64,000 nucleotides of DNA from Buttiauxella agrestis ATCC 33320 (lineage in GTDB: Bacteria; Pseudomonadota; Gammaproteobacteria; Enterobacterales; Enterobacteriaceae). The translations under genes were made by a program, and so were the position numbers. The notes below the pieces were generated by a model. That model was not told where the DNA came from. It made no database searches and saw only the letters and a program-made list of their open reading frames with translations. Shown here piece after piece: positions 47,785 to 55,913 of the stretch. Where the stretch lies: positions 62,001 to 126,000 of the forward strand of contig NZ_JMPI01000057.1 of assembly GCF_000735355.1 (NCBI RefSeq), read 5' to 3'. Position 1 is the first letter of the stretch, and each line of letters starts with the position of its first letter.

Positions 47785-48960
47785 ATGGCTAAAGGTATGC
47801 GGGTTAAACTGGTTTATGAAGTGAGCCAGGACCCAGACACAGGCGTCGAAGTCACCCGCTTAACGCCACCGGAAGTAACGTGTCATCGTAATTACTTCTA
47901 TCAAAAATGCTTTACTCAGGATGGCAGTAAACTCCTGTTTGCTGGCGAATTTGACGGCAACTGGAACTACTATCTGCTGGATATCGCAGCCGCCGAAGCG
48001 GTGCAACTGACTGAAGGAATGGGCGACAACACGTTTGGTGGCTTCCTCTCTCCGGATGACAAATCCCTCTATTATGTGAAGAACGAGCGCACGCTACTGG
48101 AAGTCAATCTTGAAACATTGGTTGAACGCGAAGTGTATCGCGTACCGGAAGATTGGGTGGGTTACGGCACCTGGGTGGCAAACAGCGATTGCACCAAATT
48201 AGTCGGTATCGAAATTTCCAAAGACGATTGGGTTCCGTTGAACGACTGGAAAATCTTCCATGACTTCTTCCACAAAGGCCCAAATTGCCGCTTACTGCGC
48301 GTTGATTTGCAAACCGGCGAAAGCGCCGTTATTCATCAGGAAAAAAACTGGCTCGGTCACCCGATTTATCGCCCGTTCGATGACAACACTGTCGCGTTCT
48401 GCCACGAAGGCCCGCATGATTTGGTCGATGCGCGGATGTGGATGGTCAACGAAGACGGCAGCAATGTGCGTAAAGTTAAAGAACACGCAGAAGGCGAAAG
48501 CTGCACCCATGAATTCTGGGTACCAAACGGCTCATCGCTGATGTACGTTTCTTATTTGAAAGGCCAGCAAGGCCGAACTATTTATAGCTACAACCCGGAC
48601 AACGGAATTAACGAAGAAGTGATGCAGATGCCTGCATGTTCTCATTTGATGAGCAACTTTGACGGCACGCTACTGGTAGGCGATGGCTCAGGTACGCCGG
48701 TCGATGTTAAAGATACCAGCGGTTATACCATTGATAACGATCCTTATTTGTATGCATTCGACGTGGCGAAGAAAGCTTATTTCCGCGTTGCTCGCCACGA
48801 TACATCCTGGGCGACATTTGCTAATAGCCGCCAGGTAACGCACCCGCATCCTTCCTTTACACCAGACGACAGCGCAATATTGTTTAGCTCAGATAAAGAC
48901 GGTAAACCGGCACTGTATATTGCAAAAATGCCTGCGAACCCAGAATTAATTCCCGCCTGA
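47785..48960 (+). CDS. ogl: Oligogalacturonide lyase, copy 2 (full length)
   Basis: 391 residues from the ATG at 47785, behind AAAGGAGAG; the longer frame from 47758 has no such site. The same propeller motifs as copy 1 (CHRNYFYQKCF, GDNTFGGFLSPDD, WLGHPIYRPFDDN, CTHEFWVP, ACSHLMSNFDG, THPHPSFTPDD). Length is close to the known Dickeya Ogl (388). It has its own KdgR box and tandem CRP sites, so it is probably the main regulated copy, while copy 1 depends on the tog promoter. Confidence 0.93.
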   Translation: MAKGMRVKLVYEVSQDPDTGVEVTRLTPPEVTCHRNYFYQKCFTQDGSKLLFAGEFDGNWNYYLLDIAAAEAVQLTEGMGDNTFGGFLSPDDKSLYYVKNERTLLEVNLETLVEREVYRVPEDWVGYGTWVANSDCTKLVGIEISKDDWVPLNDWKIFHDFFHKGPNCRLLRVDLQTGESAVIHQEKNWLGHPIYRPFDDNTVAFCHEGPHDLVDARMWMVNEDGSNVRKVKEHAEGESCTHEFWVPNGSSLMYVSYLKGQQGRTIYSYNPDNGINEEVMQMPACSHLMSNFDGTLLVGDGSGTPVDVKDTSGYTIDNDPYLYAFDVAKKAYFRVARHDTSWATFANSRQVTHPHPSFTPDDSAILFSSDKDGKPALYIAKMPANPELIPA

Positions 48961-48990
48961 TAGAAATATAGTGTGTCCTGTGTAGGCCTT

Positions 48991-49017
48991 GCCCTCTCAT
49001 AAAGAGAGGGCTTTTTT
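48991..49017 (+). terminator. Terminator after ogl copy 2
   Basis: GCCCTCTC/GAGAGGGC stem with a five-base loop and six T, 31 bases after the stop. Confidence 0.9.
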
Positions 49018-49070
49018 ATATTATTTGTACTTCAATTAACACCCAACATAATTAAGATATAAAAAAGCCC

Positions 49071-49097
49071 CCGCAAAGGCGGAGGCTGTTTGAAAGG
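49071..49097 (-). terminator. Terminator after kdgM
   Basis: On the minus strand AGCCTCCGC pairs with GCGGGGGCT (one wobble) across a short loop, then six T, 30 bases after the kdgM stop. Confidence 0.85.
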
Positions 49098-49127
49098 GTA
49101 TTAATGAATGAAGTTATTAATGCACTA

Positions 49128-49823
49128 TTAGAAGCTGTATGCCACACCGACACGTAAACGGGTCTGGCGATCGTCACGGTCATTCACACCGACGTTGCCG
49201 ACTTCACCATATGGAGCCCAATTTTTATCCAGTTTGTAAGCTAACTTCACATTATATTCTTGAGAATAAGGTTTGTTATTATTACGTGCGTTACCTTCTT
49301 CACTACGCGCATAAACGTAGTTCAGCTCTGTACGCCAGTCACCCATCACAAAACCAGCCCACGCATCACCACGGTTCACTTTATCATCTTCTTTATTCGC
49401 GCTTGCCGGGTAACGGGTGTAGTCATAACGGTAGCGGACTGCGACATAGAAACCATTGTCGAAGCTATATTGTGCGCGCAAGTTTGGCTTATAAATAGTA
49501 CGACTGTCGTTACTTTCAATATTAAAACCTGGTGTTAACGAGAAGTTTTTATTGGCTTTCCATTGCCAGCTAATCGCTTCTTCATGTCCATTACCGATGA
49601 AATCAGCAAATGGCTGATCGGTATTATCACCGCCTGATTTCCATTTCGCTTCAACAGAGAAACCAAAACCATTTGCAAAACGATGCGAAACTGAGACGCG
49701 GTCAGCGTTGGTTTTATCCGTCTTACCACCGTCAATGTATTCATGGCGTAAGTCGACGGTTACAGCCTGTGCTGCAAAAGAAGCACCAATCAACATTGCC
49801 AGACCCAGAGTTTTCTTCAACAT
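49128..49823 (-). CDS. kdgM: Oligogalacturonide-specific outer membrane porin KdgM
   Basis: A 231-residue small monomeric porin of the KdgM/NanC family. Signal peptide of about 20 residues ending AAQA. Alternating beta-strand pattern (e.g. VDLRHEYIDGG, FYVAVRYRYDYTRY), many Arg/Lys as expected for an acidic-sugar channel, and a C-terminal Phe for outer membrane insertion (RVGVAYSF). Upstream KdgR boxes at 49838-49877 mark it as part of the pectin regulon. Convergent with ogl copy 2. Confidence 0.92.
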   Translation of the reverse strand: MLKKTLGLAMLIGASFAAQAVTVDLRHEYIDGGKTDKTNADRVSVSHRFANGFGFSVEAKWKSGGDNTDQPFADFIGNGHEEAISWQWKANKNFSLTPGFNIESNDSRTIYKPNLRAQYSFDNGFYVAVRYRYDYTRYPASANKEDDKVNRGDAWAGFVMGDWRTELNYVYARSEEGNARNNNKPYSQEYNVKLAYKLDKNWAPYGEVGNVGVNDRDDRQTRLRVGVAYSF

Positions 49824-49837
49824 GTTTCTAATCCCTC

Positions 49838-49877
49838 ATTGAAATATCGTTTCATTATTATGAAACTGGATTTTATT
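49838..49877. promoter_or_regulatory. One or two KdgR boxes upstream of kdgM
   Basis: 49838-49856 (minus strand AATGAAACGATATTTCAAT) is a good KdgR box 15 bases before the start. A second, weaker match (TATGAAACTGGATTTTATT) is at 49859-49877. The rest of the spacer to 50185 is AT-rich and holds no gene I can support. Confidence 0.7.
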
Positions 49878-50185
49878 TTTAAATGAACAATATTTTAGTG
49901 ATCGGGATCGTAAATGTTTATGTCAAAATACACACATGGCAATATTCGTGACGACTATCAACAAAACAAACATCAAAGCCTGACATTTGACGACAGGCAT
50001 CACATTAAAAGTGCCAAAAACACTTTTAAAAAAGCATTTCAACGATGTTTAAGTTTATTTACACAGCAATACAACCAGACTTAAATAAAATTAAATCGCC
50101 GGATTTCTTAATAATAAAATTAAGAAATGAATAAAAATATGTGACGCAGTTAAATAAAAAGGGGTGAGAGTGTGATCTATATACA

Positions 50186-50214
50186 AGAAAAAAGCCTTCC
50201 GCTGGGAAGGCTTT
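50186..50214 (-). terminator. Terminator after the yqeF-like thiolase
   Basis: On the minus strand AAAGCCTTCC/GGAAGGCTTT, perfect ten pairs, then T-rich sequence. It is 76 bases after the thiolase stop, with a partial REP-like palindrome (about 50234-50262) in between. Confidence 0.8.
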
Positions 50215-50289
50215 AATTTACGCTGGTTAGTTTTGTCGGATGACGCTGCTGTACGACCTACGCTTGCGCTTTAAGAATGATGGGTACTG

Positions 50290-51471
50290 TTAATCTCGTT
50301 CAATTGCCAGGGCAACACCCTGCCCGCCGCCAATACACAACGTCGCCAGTCCTTTTTTGGCGTCTCGCTTGATCATTTCATGCACCAGAGACACCAGGAT
50401 TCGGCAGCCCGACGCACCGATTGGGTGCCCCAGGGCTAGCGCACCACCGTTAACATTCACTTTGCGCTCGTCCCATTCCAGCATTTTACCTACTGAAAGC
50501 GCCTGGGCCGCAAAGGCTTCGTTGGCTTCAATAAGATCAAGCTCTTCCAGCGTCCAGCCTGCTCGCTCAAGGCAACGCTGAGTCGCCGTCACTGGCGCAA
50601 TCCCCATATAGGCGGGATCCACTCCAACGCTGGCGAAAGCCCGAATGCGTGCCAGAACCGGTAAATTCAGCTCTTCGGCTTTGCTGGCACTCATCATTAA
50701 CACCGCTGCGGCGCCGTCATTAATTGAAGAGGCATTTCCTGCTGTCACGCTTCCCTGAATATCGAAGGTTGGTCGTAATTGCGCCAGGGCTTCGGCACTG
50801 GCATCGGTACGTGGCTGTTCGTCAGTATCAACAATCACCAGTTTTCCGCTATTCGACTCAAACGCCACCGGGACGATTTCATCTTTAAAACGCCCGGCAT
50901 CAATTGCCGCCCGCGCTTTGTGTTGTGATGCCAACGCGTAAGCATCCTGGCTTTCACGGCTAATACCGTATTCGCGAGCGAGGTTTTCAGCGGTGACGCC
51001 CATGTGGTAATCATTGAACGCGTCCCACAAGCCATCGTGAACCAGGCTGTCGATGAGTTGGGAATTGCCTAACCCCGCGCCGTTTCGGCTATCGGCCAAA
51101 ACATGTGGCGCGCGGCTCATGTTTTCCTGCCCGCCCGCAATCACTACATCCGCCTCACCGCATTGAATAGCCTGCGTCGCAAGATGCAGCGCTTTCAGGC
51201 CAGATCCGCACACGTCATTGATGGTGATGGCGGAAACAGACCAGGGTAAACCGCTGTTCAGTGCGGTCTGTCGTGCCGGATTTTGCCCGGCGCCTGCCGT
51301 CAAAACCTGCCCAAGAATAACTTCATCGACTTCCTGCTCGCTCACACCGCTGCGTTCAAGCAAGGCTTTCACTACTGCACTTCCCAGCTCCGAGGCGCTG
51401 CGCGGGGAAAGCGCCCCCTGAAAGCAGCCGATGGGCGTGCGTGCCGCTCCCACGATGACGACATCTTTCAT
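50290..51471 (-). CDS. yqeF: Acetyl-CoA C-acetyltransferase, YqeF-like thiolase
   Basis: A 393-residue thiolase, the length of E. coli YqeF and AtoB. Catalytic Cys88 in NDVCGSGLK, His349 in GHPIGASG and Cys379 in LCIGGGQG are all present. Reaction: reversible condensation of two acetyl-CoA to acetoacetyl-CoA. It stands alone between kdgM and a cyclase gene, with its own terminator; its physiological role is not established even in E. coli. Confidence 0.92.
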   Translation of the reverse strand: MKDVVIVGAARTPIGCFQGALSPRSASELGSAVVKALLERSGVSEQEVDEVILGQVLTAGAGQNPARQTALNSGLPWSVSAITINDVCGSGLKALHLATQAIQCGEADVVIAGGQENMSRAPHVLADSRNGAGLGNSQLIDSLVHDGLWDAFNDYHMGVTAENLAREYGISRESQDAYALASQHKARAAIDAGRFKDEIVPVAFESNSGKLVIVDTDEQPRTDASAEALAQLRPTFDIQGSVTAGNASSINDGAAAVLMMSASKAEELNLPVLARIRAFASVGVDPAYMGIAPVTATQRCLERAGWTLEELDLIEANEAFAAQALSVGKMLEWDERKVNVNGGALALGHPIGASGCRILVSLVHEMIKRDAKKGLATLCIGGGQGVALAIERD

Positions 51472-51509
51472 TGTTTTCTCCGCAACGTTTGACTGCTAAC
51501 CAGGAATGT

Positions 51510-52520
51510 TTAAAAGCCCCGACGATGCGCCTTTTCGACATACATCGCCGTATCGGCTTCACGCAAAGCCGTATCGTGGTCAGTCTCAGCCGGATTGACC
51601 GCGACGACACCGATACTCGGGCCTGCATAATTAATCACACTGGAATGTAGCTGAAACTCGCCGGTCAGCAAGTTCGAGAGGCGAATTTTGAATGCCTGCG
51701 CAGCATGTTGTGCTTCGTCAGTATTTGACGGCCCAAATCCCGCCACGATAAATTCATCACCGCCGACGCGTCCGATGATCTCGTCAGGGCGCGTTCCCTT
51801 TTGCAAACGCTGGCCTATTTCACACAAGAAGTCGTCCCCAGCTTCATGGCCGTGGATATCGTTAATCTCTTTAAAATCATCCAGATCAGCAAATGCCAGC
51901 AGCACAAATCGGGCGTCGTCGCGGGCCTGTGAAAAGAGTTTGGGTAACTGTTCAAACACCGCGCGGCGGTTGGGCAAACCGGTCAGCTCATCCGTGTAAC
52001 TGGCGGTCGTGAGCGCGGCATTGGCCTGCTGTAACTGCTGCAAAAGCTGTTCATTCTGAATCTGTTGCGCAATCAGCTGCGCAAAGAGTTGCAACACTTG
52101 CTCACTGCGGTCAGTCAAAATACGATGCTCAGAACTGGCCGCGCACAGCGTGCCATATAAAGATCCATCCGCGAGCGTCACCGGGGTGCTGACATACGTC
52201 GTGATCCCCAATGCTTTCGCCGCCTGCGAATCCCCCCAGACTTTTGCCACATCGCTGGTATAACGCTTGCCTTCATCCAATGCACGCTTGCAAAGCGTAT
52301 CGCCCCACGGCACTGAAAGGCCTTCAGGAATCTGCATCTGGCGGGTATTTCGGGCAAAAAGAATGTGCTGAAAACTGCCATCCGGTTCAATACGAGTCAG
52401 GTAAGTGGACTCCATATTGGTCACCAATTCGAGCATCTCAAGCAACTGTCGGACAAGTCCTTCAAGCGTATATTCAGATTCTAACGCGGTGGAAATGCGC
52501 TCGATAAGATTGTCAGACAT
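51510..52520 (-). CDS. GAF-GGDEF diguanylate cyclase (DgcP/YeaP-like)
   Basis: 336 residues. The N-terminal GAF domain (about 15-155) contains STPVTLADGSLYGTLCAAS. A GGDEF domain (about 170-335) has the intact active site GGDEF at 253-257. The inhibitory-site position reads RPDE instead of RxxD, so product inhibition may be weak. Overall like E. coli YeaP/DgcP. It is downstream of the chemosensory operon on the same strand but separated by 425 bases of structured non-coding DNA, so co-transcription is uncertain. Confidence 0.88.
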   Translation of the reverse strand: MSDNLIERISTALESEYTLEGLVRQLLEMLELVTNMESTYLTRIEPDGSFQHILFARNTRQMQIPEGLSVPWGDTLCKRALDEGKRYTSDVAKVWGDSQAAKALGITTYVSTPVTLADGSLYGTLCAASSEHRILTDRSEQVLQLFAQLIAQQIQNEQLLQQLQQANAALTTASYTDELTGLPNRRAVFEQLPKLFSQARDDARFVLLAFADLDDFKEINDIHGHEAGDDFLCEIGQRLQKGTRPDEIIGRVGGDEFIVAGFGPSNTDEAQHAAQAFKIRLSNLLTGEFQLHSSVINYAGPSIGVVAVNPAETDHDTALREADTAMYVEKAHRRGF

Positions 52521-52634
52521 TTTTCGTTAACCCAGGGAGGCGATCTTAGATGTGCACTTTTAACATATTTTGGATGTGAGTTCCGCTGCCATTTATGGCA
52601 TTTGAGGGGGCAACTATGGCGGTATGGTGATATT

Positions 52635-52973
52635 CCGTTCACCCGAAAGTTCTCAGATCCTATATAGATCAATGAACGGTGAACGACTTAGGGTGGCCAC
52701 CGTCGCCACCCTAAGAACCCGGACTCCCGGCAAATCAATCGCCGCAAGCGGTAAACACCGTTTTTCACCCAACATTCGCGAACAACCCTGAACGTTGGGG
52801 GTAAGCTGGGGTTTACCGCGCAGCGGCAATTTAATCACCGGGCGACGGGGTCGCCAGGGGGATGTCGTTATCCACCTGGCACGTTCACCGTTCGCAGATT
52901 TATGTGGGATCGAATAACGTACAGGTGGACGGAAAACAACAAGACTTATAGATTCCCCAGGGACGATCCCACA
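52635..52973. other. Hairpin-rich structured element between CheW-like gene and cyclase gene
   Basis: The spacer 52521-52945 is packed with inverted repeats. An outer 12-base pair GAACGGTGAACG (52674-52685) / CGTTCACCGTTC (52882-52893) encloses three hairpins: CTTAGGGTGG/CCACCCTAAG (52687-52715), a compound stem GCCGC..GCGGTAAAC/GTTTACCGC..GCGGC (52741-52827) with an inner CCCAAC/GTTGGG stem, and GGCGAC/GTCGCC (52841-52855). TGAACGG at 52673 can instead pair with CCGTTCA at 52635. TGTGGGATCG/CGATCCCACA (52903-52912, 52964-52973) runs into the CheW-like gene. It could be a structured RNA or a non-autonomous mobile repeat; I cannot tell which. Confidence 0.55.
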
Positions 52974-53329
52974 GGCCAACTCAATAACCCACTAAATCCC
53001 TCATCCCACACCAAAGCCCTGAGCGCCGGTAGCTGGCAGCACGGCTTTAATAATTCAGGCAAAGGATAAATATCTCCCGGCGATAACTGCACATTCTCCA
53101 GTTTCCCCCACAAATACCACCCCTGCTCCACATTGCTTGCTGGAACAATCAGATGCAGATGCATCCCTTCTTCGGGTTCGTCAGGCAACCCTAACCATTG
53201 GCTTAAGCGCGGAATGTCTTCGGCTTCATAAACAACCAATGAACAGCGCTGCACCTGAGTAGCAGGAATATAGAAGCGCTGGTTTCCCAGCGTGATGCGC
53301 ACCGCCGCAAGACTAAGCCCTTGAGTCAT
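52946..53329 (-). CDS. Divergent CheW-like adaptor protein (short)
   Basis: 127 residues. The pattern FYIPATQVQRCSLVVYEAEDIPRLSQWLGLP resembles a CheW/CheA P5 beta fold (entry strand, then the 'V..INL..LLGLP' position), but the usual VxGxxNLRG core is absent. The start ATG lies within the end of the upstream cheW (17-base overlap), so the two are coupled. It would be the second adaptor, in the place of WspD in Pseudomonas. Its last nine codons lie within an inverted repeat of the downstream element, so the C-terminus may have been altered by it. Confidence 0.55.
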   Translation of the reverse strand: MTQGLSLAAVRITLGNQRFYIPATQVQRCSLVVYEAEDIPRLSQWLGLPDEPEEGMHLHLIVPASNVEQGWYLWGKLENVQLSPGDIYPLPELLKPCCQLPALRALVWDEGFSGLLSWPVGSSLGNL

Positions 53330-53834
53330 AGCCGCTGGTTTCCAGGTAACGTGCGAAGACTAAATCCAGATCCAGTAACGCAAAATATTCGGAACCGACA
53401 GGCACAATGCCGACCACGATTTTCTGCATAGTGGCCGATAAGTTATCCGCTGCCGGGTGAATCTGGCTCTCGGCAACTTCCAGCACATCAATTAACTTAT
53501 CGACCAGAATACCGCTTTGCATTTTCTGGCCACGGCCAATCAGAATGGTGCGTTTACCCGCGTCCGTTGCAGGTGTGTCGAGCAGCTGATTAATATTAAT
53601 CACAGATTCAACGCGTCCCCGGTAATTAATCACCCCTTCCAGAGAAGGCGGGCAACCAGGCACCCACGAAACCGGGCGTTCTGCCATAATTTCTTTGATT
53701 TGCGAGCCGTAAAACGCGAATTTCTTCTCCGCCAGTTTGAATAACACCAGGCTGCATTGCGGTTCATCAACGTTGGTGATTTCGCGGTTTTCGTCTTGAT
53801 AGTGACTTAAAATGTGTTCCAATTGCTCGCTCAT
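53313..53834 (-). CDS. CheW-family adaptor (WspB-like)
   Basis: A 173-residue CheW protein that links receptor and kinase. Core motif PPSLEGVINYRGRVESVININQLL matches the CheW signature; a hydrophobic C-terminal strand set (IVVGIVPVGSEYFALLDLDLVF) follows. The start overlaps the stop of the upstream GGDEF gene as ATGA. The N-terminal 25 residues are an extra, acidic extension. Confidence 0.9.
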   Translation of the reverse strand: MSEQLEHILSHYQDENREITNVDEPQCSLVLFKLAEKKFAFYGSQIKEIMAERPVSWVPGCPPSLEGVINYRGRVESVININQLLDTPATDAGKRTILIGRGQKMQSGILVDKLIDVLEVAESQIHPAADNLSATMQKIVVGIVPVGSEYFALLDLDLVFARYLETSGYDSRA

Positions 53835-55519
53835 GCGACGTCCTTATCATTGGCGAGGCAATAGCGATTGCGCCCATGCTGCTTCGCGCAATACAGAGCC
53901 TGGTCGGCACGCTCACGGATACTTTCGATTTTGTCGCCCGGCTGCCAGGAGGCAATGCCTGCGCTGAAGGTATTGCTAAAACGGGTCTGGTTCACCGAGA
54001 AGTGTATTTTTTCAAAGCCCTGACGCAGTCTTTCAACAACTGCCGCCGCTTGCTCTTTGGTGGTCGCAGGCATAATTATCGCGAACTCTTCCCCGCCGTA
54101 ACGCCCGACAATATCCGTGCTGCGTAAGCGATGAGAAAACAGCTGCGAAATCCCCAAAATAACCTGATCGCCCGCCACGTGGCCGTAAGTGTCATTGATA
54201 TTTTTGAAGTGATCCAAATCGACCATCACCAGGCTAAAGGGAATACCGCTGTAATTAGACTCGGTAATAGCGCTTTCAAGATAATGCGTGGTGGTCGAGT
54301 GGTTATACAACCCGGTCAGGCTGTCCTGCGACATACGCGCCCGCAGGGTACGCATTCTTTCCGCACGAATCGACACCGCATTTATCAACTCCTGCGGGTC
54401 GGCCTGCTTGATAATAAAATCTTCAGCGCCGGTGCTCATCGCCCCGAACTGAGTCGTTTTATTGGTTTCGCTCGACAAATACGCAATCGGCAAACCGATA
54501 TGCTGCGGGATTTGACGGATAAGTTTCGTCAACTCTTCGCCGCTGTAATCCGGCATGTGGAAATCCATCAGCACGATATCAATCGGATGGGTGTTCAGCA
54601 CGTTCAGCAAATGAGGGATTTGTGTCAGAACATGCACTTCCATGCCAGCCATGCGCAGCATTTCAGCGTTGTATTGCGCGACTTCCGGCTCGTCATCAAT
54701 CAACAAAACCTGATACGGTTTTTTCAGCGAAGGCTGCGTTAATCGATGCAGTTCCTGGACTAAATCGGTGGTGGAGGCGGGCTTAACATAATAGCCGTCG
54801 CACCCGGCTTTAATGGCATTGATGCGGGCATGGAAATGGCTGTGGCAGGAAAGATAAAGCACCGGAAACGGTGTGCCGACTTTCTTTTTTAAATCTGACA
54901 TCGCCAGCGGGCCACCGTAGGCGTGTTCCGGGAAACTCACATCCATAATCACCACCGAAGGCGGCTGCGAGATAACGGCCTTGGTGAAATCAGCGGTGTT
55001 GGTAAACACATAACAAATAAAGCCAAAGCAGCGCAGTTGCGTCGCCAGCAGCTCGGCCTGCTCGCTTTCATCGTCACACAGGTAAACCGGCTTAATGGTG
55101 CGGTTAATCGCCACTTCGTCCTGGCTTGAAGCGGCTATCGGGAATTTCACAAGTGAATCCCCGCCGCGCCGTGCGCTTTCCGCCTGCTCTTCGGTTAAGG
55201 CGTAGAGCTGCTGAACCAGCTCTTTTAGCTTGTGGTAAAGCGAGTCGGGAAGCGTATTGCTCACCAACATATGCTCACCTTCCGCCGCAAGACTGGCTAT
55301 TTTGGTGAAGCCAAACGAAGCGCTGGTGCCGTGGATGCTGTGCAGTAAAAGGTGTAATTGTTTATTGTCCGCATCCACAGGTGCAGCCGTCAACTTCGCC
55401 AGCAGAGCGTCCGCTTGTTTCAGCATTTCGGGAATGCGCTGCAAAAATCGCTGGCGTAAACGAGCGATTTTATCCTGCGCGGTGTTCATCGTATTTTGCG
55501 TCAATTGTTGATTCATCAT
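53831..55519 (-). CDS. Hpt-REC-REC-GGDEF output protein (WspR-like diguanylate cyclase)
   Basis: A 562-residue multi-domain signalling protein. The N-terminal Hpt domain has His60 in HSIHGTSASFGF. Receiver 1 has Asp193 (VVIMDVSFP) and Lys246; receiver 2 has Asp319 (IVLMDFHMPDYSG) and Lys371. The C-terminal GGDEF domain has GGEEF at 475-479 and an inhibitory site RSTD at 466-469 with exact spacing. Reaction: 2 GTP to c-di-GMP. Pseudomonas WspR has a single receiver; two receivers plus Hpt are unusual. The start is unclear: ATG at 55519 or 55516, both without a good ribosome site. Confidence 0.9.
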   Translation of the reverse strand: MMNQQLTQNTMNTAQDKIARLRQRFLQRIPEMLKQADALLAKLTAAPVDADNKQLHLLLHSIHGTSASFGFTKIASLAAEGEHMLVSNTLPDSLYHKLKELVQQLYALTEEQAESARRGGDSLVKFPIAASSQDEVAINRTIKPVYLCDDESEQAELLATQLRCFGFICYVFTNTADFTKAVISQPPSVVIMDVSFPEHAYGGPLAMSDLKKKVGTPFPVLYLSCHSHFHARINAIKAGCDGYYVKPASTTDLVQELHRLTQPSLKKPYQVLLIDDEPEVAQYNAEMLRMAGMEVHVLTQIPHLLNVLNTHPIDIVLMDFHMPDYSGEELTKLIRQIPQHIGLPIAYLSSETNKTTQFGAMSTGAEDFIIKQADPQELINAVSIRAERMRTLRARMSQDSLTGLYNHSTTTHYLESAITESNYSGIPFSLVMVDLDHFKNINDTYGHVAGDQVILGISQLFSHRLRSTDIVGRYGGEEFAIIMPATTKEQAAAVVERLRQGFEKIHFSVNQTRFSNTFSAGIASWQPGDKIESIRERADQALYCAKQHGRNRYCLANDKDVA

Positions 55520-55530
55520 GATTTTTTAAT

Positions 55531-55893
55531 TTATTGAGCAGCTACGTCTGGGTTGAGAATTTCATTCACTACGGCCACTAATCTTTCTGCCATATTCTCG
55601 TCTTTCTTCACCCAGCAATCAGGGATGATAGTAATGTCGGTCATCTCGCTGGCGCTGAGTAAAATGAACGGTTTTTTCCAGCCGTTGGCACGCAGCATCT
55701 CTAACAAGTCCAGGCCGGTAATATCCGGCATATGGAAATCGCTTATGATCAGACTGATTTCGCTGTCTGAGTCCAGATTGGCTAACGCCGTCATCGCACT
55801 TTCGGCAATAATCACTTCATAACCGCTCATTTCCAGAAATACCGAAGCCAACTCCGCCGAAAACAAATCGTCATCTACTAATAAAACACGCAT
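55531..55893 (-). CDS. Single-domain response regulator (CheY-like)
   Basis: 120 residues from the ATG at 55893; the frame starts further upstream at a GTG inside the kinase gene, but MRVLLVDDD is the natural receiver start. Acidic pair in VDDD, phospho-Asp in LIISDFHMPD, Ser switch in LLSAS, Lys in WVKKDE: all present. It lies between the kinase and the cyclase, so it may act as a phosphate shuttle or sink in the same relay. Confidence 0.88.
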   Translation of the reverse strand: MRVLLVDDDLFSAELASVFLEMSGYEVIIAESAMTALANLDSDSEISLIISDFHMPDITGLDLLEMLRANGWKKPFILLSASEMTDITIIPDCWVKKDENMAERLVAVVNEILNPDVAAQ

Positions 55894-55913
55894 TTTTTTC
55901 TCACTTAGCGCCG

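Noticed and set aside
49878-50185. Long AT-rich spacer before the thiolase terminator
   Set aside because: Searched for a small RNA or small gene: no terminator-ended unit or ribosome site with a plausible frame apart from the listed ones.
52653-52979. A 108-codon minus-strand frame through the hairpin-rich spacer, rich in Arg and Pro
   Set aside because: It starts inside the CheW-like gene without a ribosome site and its sequence is explained by the GC-rich inverted repeats. It might be annotated as a protein elsewhere, but I see no protein features.
54131-54742. A 203-codon plus-strand frame
   Set aside because: Antisense to the GGDEF/receiver gene, no recognisable features.
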